DNA of 64,000 nucleotides, taken from Uranotaenia lowii. Lineage: Eukaryota; Arthropoda; Insecta; Diptera; Culicidae. The notes beneath the pieces were generated by a model. It did no database searches. It had not been told where the DNA came from and saw only the letters and a list, made by a program, of their open reading frames with translations. Within the stretch, counting starts at the first letter, position 1. Every line of letters begins with the position of its first letter. Where the stretch lies: contig NC_073692.1 of NCBI RefSeq assembly GCF_029784155.1, positions 318,699,641 through 318,763,640 on the forward strand. Reading direction: 5' to 3'. This document shows positions 24,830 through 36,909 of the stretch, piece by piece. The translations under genes and the position numbers were made by a program.

Positions 24830-25508
24830 TCCGACATCTATCATCACCGCTAACGTACGCGTGTGTCACGTCACGTGGTGGTCTTTCCAATTAATTCTAA
24901 TCTCATTTTTGTTACTTTCTCCACGTTCTACTTCGCAGATTACACCGAAACTGCCGGACAGCCGTTGTAATGTTTACATCTTCACGGGATTAAATCTGTG
25001 AAACGCACCGCACGCCCAACAAGAACATCTTGGAAAAAAATGTCATCCTCTAACGTGAACCAGAAGTTGGACTGAATTCCGTTTCCATCCCGCGTTGTCA
25101 GTTATAATTGTAATCTTGCTGGGACAGAGACAGAGACAGAGCGAAGAACGACCAAAGATGACCGGTTGCTCGTGGGGACACTTTCATCGCCTGGGCCGCC
25201 ATCATTTGTCAACATCAACGCCATCGCTGGTCGAGCTAACAGCCGTCGAGGAGTCATCAACGTCAGCAGCGGAAATCCCGGCCAAGCGGCTGTCATTCTG
25301 TTTTTAATTAAAATTTCACCGTTTCGGTGGAACATACGACAGGGAAAAGAGAAGGACCACCATCCAACAGTGGTTGAGAAATAAAGAACGGAGATTGAAA
25401 CACATCAGCTGAGGAGCTAAAATCTCCTTGAGTTACGTAACGCATTCTGCTAGGAAAAAACACATACTGACACTAGAATAGAAAGATATTACATCGGAAA
25501 ACAAAAAA
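24830..25508 (+). promoter_or_regulatory. 5' region of the LRR gene (UTR and possible promoter or splice acceptor)
   Basis: Composition changes sharply from AT-rich to balanced at about 24830. There is a CACGTCACGTGG (E-box/CRE-like) cluster near 24868. A pyrimidine-rich tract ending in CTTCGCAG (24931-24938) could be a 3' splice site for a 5' UTR exon. Alternatively TCAGTT at 25098-25103 matches the insect initiator. These cannot be told apart from sequence alone. Confidence 0.35.
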
Positions 25509-26318
25509 ATGACAACCCGATTAAGCCCGTTGGCCACCGGCAGCTGTCGGATTATAATCTACTCGAGCACACTGATTTTGTTGGTGTTCCTCCGGCAGGT
25601 TTACTCGTTCTGCCCTTCGATATGCACCTGCAAGGTGGACCCAAATGTGCGCACCTGGTGCATCGGGGCAGGTCTGGACGTGGTCCCGATTCAGCTGAAC
25701 CCGGACGTACGGTACATCAACCTAACCTCCAATCAGATTACCAACGTGCACTTTACCCTAAGCTTCTACCATAAGCTGGAAGCCTTGGATCTTTCCTTCA
25801 ATCGGATTGAGTCTCTGGGTTCCCGGAACTTTGACACCCAAGAAAACCTAAGGATGTTGAACCTTAGCGATAATGCGATTGTATCCGTTCCGAAGGATTC
25901 TTTCAAGGGACTCAAGCGACTGCAGATCCTCAAGCTCTGTAACAATCGCATCGAATCGATCCATTCAGCGGCGTTCCACGACTTGAGAAATCTATTAGAA
26001 CTAGATTTCTCCAATAATGCCATCATTTCTCTAGACCATGGAGTACTCCGACATCTGTACTCGCTAGAAGCTCTCTCTTACCAAAACAATCAGCTGCTGG
26101 AGATTCCTTACGAACATAATCTGGAACATCTCTCACGGTTGCAGATTCTAGATCTCTCTGTCAATCTGATCGAATTCATTGGGAACGATAGCTTCGTGGC
26201 CCTCAGAGAACTACGAACACTCAAGCTAGGAGGAAACGTCCTTACCGAGTTGGACTACGGAGCCTTCCACGGGATGAACGCCCTCAGGGCGCTGGATCTA
26301 GCGGACAATAACTTTACG
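25509..26318 (+). CDS. Leucine-rich repeat protein, coding exon 1
   Basis: This exon has 270 codons, then a GTATGT splice donor at 26319. The ATG sits in an A-rich context (ACAAAAAAATG) usual for insect starts. Residues about 15-33 form a hydrophobic signal peptide (IIIYSSTLILLVFL). Next comes an LRR N-terminal cap with cysteines at 35, 39, 41 and 51 (CPSICTC..WC). About nine LRRs of roughly 24 residues follow, beginning near residues 68, 89, 113, 137, 161, 185, 210, 234 and 258 (for example LEALDLSFNRIESL and LQILKLCNNRIESI). The product should be secreted or membrane-anchored and act through protein-protein contacts, as extracellular LRR proteins in neural wiring, adhesion or immunity do. 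The last LRR is cut after NNFT and completed in phase 0 by the exon at 48606. I do not recognise the exact orthologue, so no symbol is given. Confidence 0.92.
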
Positions 26319-27341
26319 GTATGTATTTTCAGCATTTTTTTCTGATCGGGTAAATTCAAAAGGTTATTATAAACCTTGTTAACTTTTTCACAAAACTCCT
26401 AAAATTGATAATTTGAAAAAAAAATCTCATAAAAATGTAAATGAATGCAATCAACAGTGTTGTTCCGACGTAATTGTTAGTGCAATTTTTCCTCAAAATA
26501 TAGTTATTAGTCGTTATAATCGCATAAAATTGCACCTATCACAATTAGTTCAACATGTAAGGTAATAACCTTCGCAATAATTGAACTTGCTAAGTTGAGT
26601 CAAGATACCTTATTCAACCGAGGTTGATAGTTTTTTCCGCACAATACTGGAGGCTTACCAACTACATCATCCTAACAGCCGCACCACGTAAAAAATAAAA
26701 TTCAACCGTAAATAAGAAAAGAGCCACAGCACAGAACGGTGGGTAAGTGGCTGCCACAAAACACGTTGCGACTAAATTTATGCCCCACTTTCCTTGCCGT
26801 GGTTCTACATCAAAAGCCCTCCATTAAAACTCATAAGAATTTTAAACAACACGGTCATCGACGCTGCTTGACATAATGTTCCGGTGCGAAGGAGAATGGA
26901 AGAGAGAAGACTTTACCTCTTTCGATTCGAGAGTTGCTTTCGGTCAGCCCAGTTTTGCCTGATTATAAAATGTTTTATCAGAAATGGTAGAATTTCAAGT
27001 TACTTTTGTAAAGCGATAAGTCTCAGTTACTTAAAGTCAACATTACTATCCCTGTTTACTATTGAGATAAGCCTTCGGCAATCAGCGGCTCTTTGGTTGT
27101 GAAACTGTGGTTCTTTGGCTCCATGCGTTAAAACTTTGAAAATTAATACCAATTATTTGGATAAACATAAAGACACATTTTTTTGTTGAGGTGTTTTTTT
27201 TTAATTTAAGATTCGAAACATACATATCTGTGTAGACTTATGAACAAAAAATTAAGGTTCTTGCGTTTGTTAATATACACACGTATTGCTTTAAAGATTT
27301 CCAGTTAAAACGGTTGAATTCATGTATTCCGTAATCAATAT

Positions 27342-27536
27342 CGAGGGCTTGTGATATAGCTCAGTTGGCAAGTCTGTTGTCTCCTGAGCCGATGTCCGCG
27401 AGTTCGAGCCCAAGAGTAAACATCGAACACAGTTGTACCGGATAGTTTTTCAATAACGATCCGCCAACTGCAACGTTGATAAAGTCGCGAATGCCATAAA
27501 GATGGTAAAACGACTATAATCGAAACAAAAAAAAAA
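27342..27536 (+). mobile_element. tRNA-derived SINE, copy 1
   Basis: The head is tRNA-like, with an A box (TAGCTCAGTTGGCA, 27357-27370) and a B box (AGTTCGAGCC, 27401-27410) for RNA polymerase III. A unique body and an A-rich tail follow. The 11-bp target duplication GTAATCAATAT flanks it exactly (27331-27341 and 27537-27547). It cannot be a working tRNA gene because acceptor and anticodon arms do not pair properly. Movement would need a LINE's reverse transcriptase. Confidence 0.9.
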
Positions 27537-28178
27537 GTAATCAATATGGAAATCGATTTACGGCTGCTCTGTGTTTCGGTTATTTCTATGCAGCACTTAA
27601 ATATAAACAACTTTGTGATCAACAAGCTCTGACTTTTTAAATAAGAAGCGTTATTTGATATAGTATTTTCATTAATTCCCTGAATATTGATTTTTATTGC
27701 CCGTTTTTGCTTTTTTTTTGTGTTTGAAGCTTTGAAAACGCCCAAAAATGTTCAATTTTCTCAGATAGACATTCTTTGTCTTCTTGCGCTCAATATAACC
27801 TAATCGATTTTCAATATTTAATCTGAAATTTTATTGCAAATTTGAAGCTAAGAGCTGAATCTGATTTCGTTAAAATTTTAGGCTGAATCCTTGCTCAGAA
27901 CTTTGGGTTCGTATTGTTGTTCTTGGTTTGGATCTTGAAAAATTCTGATTTTAAATTTGCTCAATGTATTATTCCCTGTCTGAATGAATGACTTTGTTTG
28001 TATTCTTCTATCTAATTTCAGCCCCATGAAGCTCTTGATTAACTCGAACTTGCATATTTACGAAGATTTTTTTTTAAATTTTTATAGCTTTCCGTCTCAT
28101 GTCTGAACAATATTTCTAAAATTCTTTAATCTATGGTATGGGCTTATATAAAAAGCGTTTTGGCTTAGTTAGTAACGT

Positions 28179-28920
28179 GTACATTAGACCACTGCAAGCT
28201 TTGTATGGAAATTTCAAAATTCTTAAATTTTAAACCTTCCCTAAATTTTTTCTGGTTGTTTTTGCTACCAGAAATAGCAATTACTTTTTTTAAAGCAATC
28301 CATTCAGTCCTGAATCAGCGAAACGAGTTTTAATCTTGTATAGAAATTTGTATGGGGATACAAAATTTTTCATACAAAAATCGTCAAAGATGTAATAAAA
28401 ATTCCAAAAAAAATCAACTTTAGCTGAAAAATATTGCTTGATTCTTGCAGTACAGTTCATTTGATTAAAGCACAAACCTAACATGTACCTCAGAAAAGTT
28501 ATTCGATGTTATACAAATTTTTATTTCAATATTATTTTATTTTAATTTTTGCGTGTTTGTCTGCTTATTTGAAAGCTGTGTTGCCGTAGAATGAAAAACC
28601 TCAAAAAACTTCTTTTCATTGCCAGAGAATTTATTGATTTCTATAACCTTTGCAAACACATTTTATGCAATTATTAACAGGTCTAGAAAGCAAAGTCTGC
28701 TATTTTTAAATATTTTTCAATGGATTTAGATTTTTTATTTTGAAATGATCATGAAAAATCAAAGACCGACTTCATTTCAAGCTTATAAGAATTTTCTGGA
28801 TGATTTAATGCGCAAAAATTTCTTCTTCCATACAAATTTCCACACAAAATTGAAACGCGTTGTGCTAACTCAGGAATCAAAAAAATCTTCTCAAATTTTT
28901 TTCAGCGGTCTAGTGTACAT
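28179..28920. mobile_element. MITE-like element with inverted ends, copy 1
   Basis: GTACATTAGACCACTGC at the left and GCGGTCTAGTGTAC at the right are imperfect inverted ends. The subterminal TCCTGAATCAGC..AAATTTGTATGG block (28308-28355) also recurs inverted at about 28820-28880. A diverged second copy lies at 47.03-47.85 kb. It is non-coding. Confidence 0.55.
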
Positions 28921-28959
28921 ACGGCTCTGCATGCTAGGTGCTCGCTGGAGTGACGCTCT

Positions 28960-30260
28960 CTTTCTCGAGCTTTTTGGCTTGCAGTCGCTTGCGTCTGGAG
29001 CGCCGATTACTGACCCTACTGGAGCCCAGGGGTGCCAGGTGGTTTTGATAAAAATCAGGACACCAATACATTGATGAAAATAACATGCAGCTCTGCTTAG
29101 ATTGCATAACTCAAGGCGAAATTCAGGTGCTGATGACGCCTAAATTTAATTAACTAAAGCGAGAAGAACCTTAGATGGCCTGAAGTTAACATCGAAAAAC
29201 ACTTTTTAAATATCATTTGAACCAAAGATTATCATCGGTTCAACTAACTTAATTATTTATAGAAGATTTGTTTGATTTTTGTCACATTTTAACAAGAAAT
29301 TTAGTTAAAGTTAAGATATTTTTCAAAAATCAGGACAAATCAGGACACTTAAAAGGTCATTTTTTAAAAATCAGGACAATTCAAGCGTTTTTGAAAACTC
29401 AGGACGGCCTCTCAAAATTCAGGACAAATCCTGAAAAATCAGGACACCTGACACCCCTGCTGGAGCCTACGCATCGATGGTCGGCCGTCCAACGCCTGTG
29501 AGCGCCACTTTGATGGCCATACTGGAGCCAGCGCCTCGATGGTTGGTCGCACTTCGTCTGGTATGTCGTTTTGTGGCACTACCGGTGCCTCTGCTTCTGT
29601 TGTTCTCTGCTCTGTGTCTGGGATGCCGATTCGGCATCACTATGAGAGATTCCGATTCGATTGTCGGCCGCCCTACTTCTGAGGCACCAATTTAGTAGCA
29701 CTATTTATTGGTACCCTCGCCTCGCTCAGAGCGCCGGCTGGGACTGCTGCTTCCTGAATTCGGCTTCTCTTCGTTTGGAGCGCCGATGTAATGACACTAC
29801 AGATACCTCCGCTTCGATAGTCGGCCGCTCTACGCCTGGGATGCTGATTTTGTGGCACCAAGGTGCTTCTGCTTCTATTGTCAGCCGCCCTGGGGACGAT
29901 TGGATGGCACTATTGGGGCATCTGCTTCACTCTTCGACCAGCCTATTCCTGGAACTATTGACGCCTCTACTTCGATAGTCAGCCGCCCTGGAGTCTGGGG
30001 ACGATAGGATGGCACTTTTGGTGCCTCTGCTACGCTCTTCGACCGCCCTACGCCTAGATGGCCGATTGGATGGCACTTTTGGTGCCTCTGCTACGCTCTT
30101 CGGCCGCCCTACGCCTGGAGGGCCGATTGGATGGCACTTTGGTGCTTCTGACTTCGGTCGTCAGTTTCCCTTCGCTAGAAGCGCCGATTGGATGGCACTT
30201 TGGTACCTCCGCTTTAGATAGTCAGATATCCTTCGCCTGTGGCGCCATCTGGGAACTACC
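28960..30260. repeat. Degenerate 61-bp minisatellite
   Basis: Units start with GAT(T/A)GGATGGCAC and repeat at 30003, 30064, 30125 and 30186, exactly 61 bp apart. Earlier units (29783, 29844 and upstream) are more diverged. The typical unit continues TTTTGGTGCCTCTGC and GGCCGCCCTACGCCTGG. Since 61 is not a multiple of three, the unit is read in all three frames, which explains the long accidental ORFs here. About 14 units in all, interrupted by the MITE at 29027-29459. Confidence 0.85.
29027..29459. mobile_element. hAT-type MITE inside the minisatellite
   Basis: This 433-bp element has inverted ends CAGGGGTGCCAGGTG and, read in reverse from the right, CAGGGGTGTCAGGTG (14 of 15). It is flanked by a perfect 8-bp target duplication, CTGGAGCC (29019-29026 and 29460-29467). 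The interior carries repeated CAGGAC words near the right end and no ORF. Confidence 0.9.
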
Positions 30261-31085
30261 AGGGAGCTGCTTCCTTTTTGTTTCCAGCGGTTCGGTTCCA
30301 GGAGTGATGAGGGAATCAATCTTCGACAAGAGGCCACACGTGTGCGGTCTACTCGGGAGTTCTCTTCTCCCTCTGCGGAGTTGGGCTCGTTTGAGGTTCT
30401 ATTTCCGGCCGCATAGCCGTGCCGTTGGCAGACCGCTTGGTCGGCTGGTCGAGTTGACTGTATTTATCTGTTTGCTTTTCCGTTACCGAGGTGTGGATTT
30501 TTTTTAACCGAGCGGCTTGCCTTAACCACGCTTGACGAGTTCCTGTTGCCGTTGACAATTTAACTGCACTTGCAACTAGTTTTGGTACAAACCAACTTTT
30601 TGTGACCGTTCACGCCAACACTTGAAACAAAATGGCGTGTCTTTTCGGTGTGGACGGTTTGACAGCTTCAATACACGCTCCCTTTGGTTTTCTCAGTGTT
30701 GGGTGTTTTGAACTTGAAACTGCACGTCTGGCGCGTTTTAATCTATATTGCTTTCAAATCAGCAACACACTTATTTTAATGGGCATGGGTTGTATGTGTT
30801 ACTATTTCCAATCGCTTGTATTGTATTCTTTTTGTAGGACTAATAATGTAGCTATAAACTCAAATGCAACAACGTATAAAGCATGCTTCATTTAGAATTG
30901 CAAAAAAACTTTTGCTTATATTGTGGCGCTCCTAGTGGACGGGTTTGGAAGTTCTTGGTAACCACGTGTCGGGAATATTGTCAGCTTCACGTATGTATTT
31001 TAGACATTCCGCAAATTGACTCTACTTTGCAGACAATCAACATAGAAACCGAAAGAAGGGACCAAAATCTGCACAGTTTTTTTTT
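30261..31085. other. GC-richer flank of the minisatellite, then AT-rich DNA
   Basis: No gene recognised. Open frames on both strands (30349-30558 -, 30632-30895 +) have no domain. The first 300 bp may belong to the same unknown element as the minisatellite. Confidence 0.3.
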
Positions 31086-31089
31086 TGGA

Positions 31090-31795
31090 AAATCCATTGT
31101 GGGCTGCATCTAGGCTAGCTAAACAGGTGAAATCGCCCAGAAATATCGTATGGCACGTTATCAAACGGTATAAGAGAACATTGATGACGATTCAGAAGCC
31201 TTAAGGTAACTGTAGCGTCGGAGTTGGACTGTCGACCGGAAACTGCGTGGTAAGATTTTGAAGACGATTAAGATGAATTCCAATCTGTCTGAACGTGATT
31301 TGGCCAGAAAATCCGAGGCTGCCCATAATACCGTGAGGAGAATTCGACTCCGGGAAGGAATCAAGTCGTATCGAGCTAGCAAACAGCCAAAAAGAACCAT
31401 AAAACAGAATAATGTAGACAAAATCCGTGCCCGGAAGCTATACGACCAGGTACTGACCAAGTTCGACGGGTGTTTTCTGATGGACGATGAAACCTAAATG
31501 TCAAGGCTGATTTCTGGCAATTTCAGGTCAATTTTTACATGACAACGGCTCGAAGAACGCGTATTTTTACCGACAAATTCGCACAAAAATTTATGAGATG
31601 GCAAAGCATTTGCAGCTAAGGCAAAAAACGAAATAAAACAATGGCGTCGGATCTGTATCAAAAAGAGTGTCTCCGAAATTGAATTTCTCCGTTCATATAG
31701 ATCTCACGACTATCCCGTGATGTTTTGGCCAAATTTGAGAAGCTGTTATTACAGCAAAAACGTTCAAAAATGGTATGCAGAGAAAAGGGTCCTGT
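31090..31795 (+). pseudogene. ITmD37E-like Tc1/mariner transposase relic
   Basis: The best frame, 31258-31497, carries the HTH region (LARKSEAAHNTVRRIRLREG) and the linker (ARKLYDQVLTKFDGCFLMDD). It stops right after MDDET, where the family has MDDETYVK with the first catalytic Asp. Shifted frames continue with SDLYQKECL and PVMFWPNLRSCYYSKNVQKW, the region of the second Asp (family: FWPDLASCHYSK), where Asp has changed to Asn. Upstream, RNIVWHVIKRYKRTL is part of the first HTH. Stops and indels make it inactive, and the 3' part is lost at the edge of the next element. Confidence 0.75.
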
Positions 31796-32735
31796 ATTCA
31801 ATCATAATTATGATTGATTCTCCGCTAACTATATTAATTGAATATTCAGTTATATTTATATGATTTGTTTTATGAAATCAACTGTGAAAATGATAGATTC
31901 AATTACAATTGTATGATTGATTCAACCACGAATATAATAAATCCAACTATAATGTATTGATTGATGTTTTGCATTTTATTTAATATATTATAGAATCAAC
32001 TCTACTTTGGTTTATTTAAATAAATATGATGACATCAATTTATATTTATAGTTATATGTTTTGTAGTTTTCCTGCATTAATTTTTATTTTCATTTTGGCT
32101 TTATACAATTTTGTTTATTAATTGAAAAAGATAAAGTAAACTAAAATATGTTAATGCTTTGATAGTAGTCAACACACCCATGGTTATGGCATTGCCAAGC
32201 CACTTCTGCTTCTCACTGGAACGTCGCTGCCGCATCTGGATGAAGTTGACCTTTAAGGATGAAAAATTTGGTGGAAAGTTTATTTTCAAGCAAATGTATG
32301 CTAATTCCATTATAACTCCTTTGCAAATTTCTGATATTGCCACTTGAAAACACCAGCTGCCTTTTGCATAGGGCACGCTAATTACACTTACATATGCATG
32401 TAATGTTTGGATGTGTGTATTTATTTAAGTTATCTTATATATTGGCAAATCATATTTCAGTTGAATCAATCATATTTATATTAAATTTGAGCTGTCAACC
32501 TGAGATAAATAGTTTAACCTATTGAATTTATAGTCGAATGCCTAAAATCGATCATACGATTGTAGTTGAATCAATTACATTTCAAGTTGAATTCATTAAA
32601 CCTTCGCAGATAAAGTTGTTATATTCATAGTTGATTGCGTTATGTCAATATGCACTTTGTAGTTGAGTCGATTTTATTTATAGCTGAATGAGAAAAAATC
32701 AACTACTTTTTGATGATTCATAAACCTTTTAAGGA
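31795..32735. mobile_element. Foldback-like AT-rich element
   Basis: Both flanks are built of degenerate copies of a TTGAATCAAT(C/T)A(C/T)A-type word. They are in one orientation at 31795-31990 and in the opposite orientation at 32455-32715, around a central 32100-32400 segment. No transposase or convincing gene was found in the centre; the 91-codon minus-strand frame there has no recognised domain. Confidence 0.45.
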
Positions 32736-32959
32736 ACAATCGAGCGATTTCAAAATAAACCCATGCTTCGGTTTCAATGAAAGTTTGCTCGGTCATTGAA
32801 ACAAAATTCAATAGCGTAGATCAAGGAATTGGCGAATTAAATCATAAAAGTATGATGGTAGATAACTGATTTGGTGAAACAAATTATAGTACCAACAGAT
32901 TCAATCCTATTTCGAACAATATACTTGGAAAAACCGTCGTAGAAATACCAACAACAAAT

Positions 32960-34060
32960 CACAATTTGGATACCGTCAACCGGGGCAACATGCAACACTT
33001 TTCAAACTCACGTCCAAAGATAATCATACCATTTATGCATCAAAAGTTTGAAATTTAGTGGGACATCAAACTGACGTAGTCAGAAAAATTATTGGTTTCT
33101 TCAGTTATTTTTAATTTTTTTATAACATGGGATTTTCACTTTATTTAGAAAAAGGGGTAACTTGCAAACAAAACTCGATATTAATGAATTAATGAAAACG
33201 TAAGTAAATACATTCAAATTTTTGATGCCATAAAAGCCATTACCCATAAACACCTCAATTGCAGGTATAGCTTTTTTTTTTGTTTTGTTTCGATTATAGT
33301 CGTTTTACCATCTTTATGGCATTCGCGACTTTATCAACGTTGCAGTTGGCGGATCGTTATTGAAAAACTATCCGGTACAACTGTGTTCGATGTTTACTGT
33401 TGGGCTCGAACTCGCGGACATCGGCTCAGGAGACAACAGACTTGCCAACTGAGCTATATCACAAGCCCTTGGGTATAGCTGGTTCTGTTGAAATTAATTG
33501 TTAATTTTTTCTGAACATATTGATATTGTATACATTCAGGGATGAAAAAATACTTCAAAAAATCTACTAGCTAAAATCATAAAAATAAATGTTTGGATGA
33601 ACGAAAGTTCAATGTTGTCAAATGCGTGATGCAAAACAATCATATTCCAGCACGAGACTAACAAGGCGTCTCTTTGATTTACATTTTTTGCATCTTACTC
33701 CAGGCAACTAACTGAACTATAAAAATATTAATTTAAAAAAAAATGGTGATTGTTCGAAAAATATTTTCACACCAACAGTGATCATAAAACCGTTAAAAAT
33801 TTTGCAGGTAATATCATTAAACCAATCCGTCAGACTGGGTAAAATTTTTACGGCATCGAAAAATGTTAAAATTTATACATTTATTGATGGATTGTTTAAT
33901 TTTTAATGAAAATGAATAATTTGTATTCATAATTTGAATTCATAAATCGATTACGTTACATAAATTTAAAAACTATTTCAGTGCTGTGGTGTACAAATGA
34001 TGCATCTAACACCGCTGTTGCGCGATGACACGTTTGACGGTATTCCTCAAATGATTAACA
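32960..34060 (-). repeat. Dispersed repeat C, copy 2 (inverted relative to copy 1)
   Basis: Blocks matching 21.4-22.26 kb in reverse: AAATGCGTGATGCAAAACAATCATATTCCAGCA near 33620, CGAAAAATATTTTCACACCAAC near 33756, and GATGCATC..GCTGTTGC..CGTTTGACGG near 33998. The SINE at 33273-33471 sits inside it. Confidence 0.5.
33273..33471 (-). mobile_element. tRNA-derived SINE, copy 2
   Basis: This is the same family as 27342-27536, in opposite orientation. The B box (reverse of GGCTCGAACT, 33402-33411) and A box (reverse of TGCCAACTGAGCTA, 33443-33456) are intact. The poly-A tail reads as T-rich at the left. The 9-bp target duplication GGTATAGCT lies at 33264-33272 and 33472-33480. The two copies are nearly identical, so activity is fairly recent. 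Confidence 0.9.
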
Positions 34061-34881
34061 AACCATGATTCAGTAATGCTAATTTCAAGTATAATAAAAA
34101 ACAAACTGAATTGACCCAGCGTGAGTTCCCTTTTTAATAAATCTCCGAAAGTGGTCACTGGTCTGCAATTTGTCATGCTTTCGAGCGGACCGGTTTGAGT
34201 TTCTCACTTTCTTCCAGAATCGGGCAAACGGGCGGTGATTGTATGTTTTGGCCATAACTAACACTATTTAGCGAAACCGCGCACACCAAATGGGCGATCG
34301 TGTCTGGTAGCTAGCTAGTTCCTGGCACCCATTTCCTGGGCCCCCCTCCGTTCCTGGCCGGCCGTAGAAGTCTGGTGTAGTGATTCATAAAATATTCAAA
34401 TTCATACCATTTACATAAATCATTTTCGAATAATTACTCCGCGTGCGAAAGTTGGCTCCCTAGCTTCATGCATGTCTCTGTTCCTCTGGTTCCTGGCCAT
34501 GGCTGCAGGCTGACTGCCGGTATGGCGTCCCAGGATTCGGGGCGGAAACACCGGAAAAGCCAACCGCTGCCGGTGCAAAATGGGGTCAGTCGGGGAAAGC
34601 GTGAAAGTTATTTCAATATGAACATGTTCCCCCGATGCGATGATGGTAAGTTTGCGTTTCGTGCGAGTTGTTCTAGATCGTTTACTGGTGTGGGTGCATC
34701 GTTTGGGCACGTGAAAGGATGTAACATGGCCGACAATTGTGCCCGAAAAGGGGACTAGAGAGGGTATCAAAATTTAGTCAAAGGGATCAGAAGCCGGGGG
34801 CTCGCAAATCGTTATCCGGGAGTTATGGAAATCCTGTGTTGTACAATAAACCGGATAAACTGCGGTGGTGATGATTACGAA

Positions 34882-34905
34882 AACGACGACGACGACGACG
34901 ACGAG
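34882..34905. repeat. (ACG)n microsatellite
   Basis: About seven ACG/GAC units within a balanced-composition stretch (34.1-35.05 kb) of the intron that has no recognised repeat. Confidence 0.9.
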
Positions 34906-36436
34906 CGGCTTTCAGAAATGTGCTATTATTTAATGAGCGTCGAACGGCGGCGTCGAAGTGGACTTGCCCAGGTTCATGGTGCATCGCAGAAATAATTAGA
35001 CAGGACTCCCGGCTAATAAACATGCCAGTAGCGAGCGTGAATTATGTTACACAGAGTAACTATACGATAATTGTCTGGTGAATGTGCGCCGAGATTTGTT
35101 GCTTCTACATGGTTTGTGGAAGGTTTTTTGATAGAGTAATTTAGAGGAAAAAAAAACTCTCATTACTATTCAATAGAACGCCGGACATTTCTCATTATCT
35201 TTTTAAAACAAACATATCAGCGTCAGAAGAGAAAACAGTTCTTCGGGATGGGTTTTTAAAATTATACATATTACAATGGAACTAGCTGATTTACCCGGCC
35301 TTACTTAAGTTCTCAAAATGGATTGAATCTATACAAACATTTTCTATATGTTAGGGTTTATTGCATTATAAAAAACTATTTTAAAAACATTTTGATATCC
35401 AATTTTTTGCGACAATAAATAAAATTTTACAAAATAAAAACAGTAAGAGATAAAAATATTCCGGATCAAATATGTTTGATGCAAACTTGAACTAAATTTA
35501 TGATTTAAGTTTGAAATTAGGCTTTAAAAACTGCAATATTAATAATGTTAAACAATACACTGAAAAAATAAAGTATTTTATGCAGATATTTTAAGTGAAG
35601 ATCAGGTACATGTTTCTTTAACTGGAAATATTTTTCAAGATGAATCAATTCCATGATAAAAATCTTGTGGATGATATTTTTAAATATCATTTGGGATATT
35701 TTGCAGGAATCAAAACTTTGAAAATTTACTCAAATTCTACTTTAGATTTGTGATTTCCAGTTGAATTGTATGTACAAACTAATTCTGATTAAAAATATTA
35801 TATCTGGAAATTGAATTGACAAGCAAATTTTTAAGTTAATGTTCTTTTGAATTTCTCAACAATTTTATATTTATTGAAAAACTCATTTCTATACGATTTT
35901 TGGAATGTACAAAAATTATGATTTAGGAATCTTAATTCTAGATGAGAATTTTATTAGCCAAGCCTTAGAGCCCTCATTCATGAATCTATTATTTAAATTC
36001 TGTAGAGCTGGATTATTCTTCATTCATCATTTCAATTATTGATTTTTGATCTGTTTTGTGAATGTTTAAAATGTAAATTTCAAATGATGAATCTGAATCT
36101 GAGTTTTCAATTTTGGATCGCCACCTAGAAGCTTAATATGTTTAAATATAAACAAAATTCTTCTTTTTTTTATATTTTGAAATCTACTGAAAAGGCATGT
36201 GATTTTCGAGAAACATTATTCAAATTTTTTATGAAAAGCAAAACCGAATTTGAGCCAGGATTTCAAAGCAGCTTTTCATTCCTAATTTCTTATGATTACT
36301 CGAACTGAAAATCCTAAACTTGATACAGAACAGGAATACGAAAAAATGTCGAAATATAATTTTGGTTTTGGGAATATGGAACCTTCAAAATGGGTTTGAT
36401 TTAAAATTTAATATTCAGAACTGATTTTTTTTTTAT

Positions 36437-36909
36437 AAGATTGACAGATTACCTGGTTTTAACCGGATTGGCCCGGATATTTAATATAAAATTTGCGAAA
36501 AGTCCGGTCCTCCCCGTTTCCCGGATTTCATTGAATGCCCGGATTTTGCCCGGGTTTGTCTTCATTCTCATTCTTAAATCAAACTAAAAAAAACAAATTG
36601 TGTAGTAATTTTTTTAATTTATGCGTCCAAAATTTTTGCAGCAAGTTTCAAAAAAATAATCATGAAAGGTTTTTTAAAGTGTTTTTTTTCTAGATTTGAG
36701 CAATTCCTAGGTTTTGACCAAAATTGTCCGGTATTGCCTGGATTTTGGTCGACAATTTTGAAATCAAATACCCGGCTTTTGCCAGGTTTTTAAATTAAAC
36801 AGCCTGGATTTGTCCGGCGCGGGTTCGGGATGCATAAACCCATTGGGCGTAAAATCCCGGAAAAAAATTGTCCGGCCCGGATACGTGATGAAAAAAATCT
36901 GACAACCTT
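36437..36909. mobile_element. MITE with CCGG-rich interior
   Basis: The ends are imperfect inverted repeats: AAGATTGACAGATT at the left, AAGGTTGTCAGATT when the right is read in reverse. The interior repeats CCCGG and GTCCGG words. A shorter related sequence lies at 8455-8545. Confidence 0.6.

Noticed and set aside
25766..26026. 86-codon minus-strand ORF
   Set aside because: Antisense shadow of LRR exon 1.
27342..27420. Candidate tRNA gene (A and B boxes present)
   Set aside because: Arms do not pair into a working cloverleaf, a second copy exists, and both have TSDs and poly-A tails; it is a SINE head.
28960..30260. Regularly spaced repeat considered as a CRISPR array
   Set aside because: The whole 61-bp unit is repeated, with no distinct repeats and unique spacers; eukaryotic minisatellite.
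29477..30507. Overlapping plus-strand ORFs of 70-149 codons
   Set aside because: They lie in a 61-bp minisatellite read in different frames; composition artefact.
32101..32376. 91-codon minus-strand ORF in the foldback element
   Set aside because: No recognisable domain and an AT-rich mobile-element context; the opposite strand is also open.
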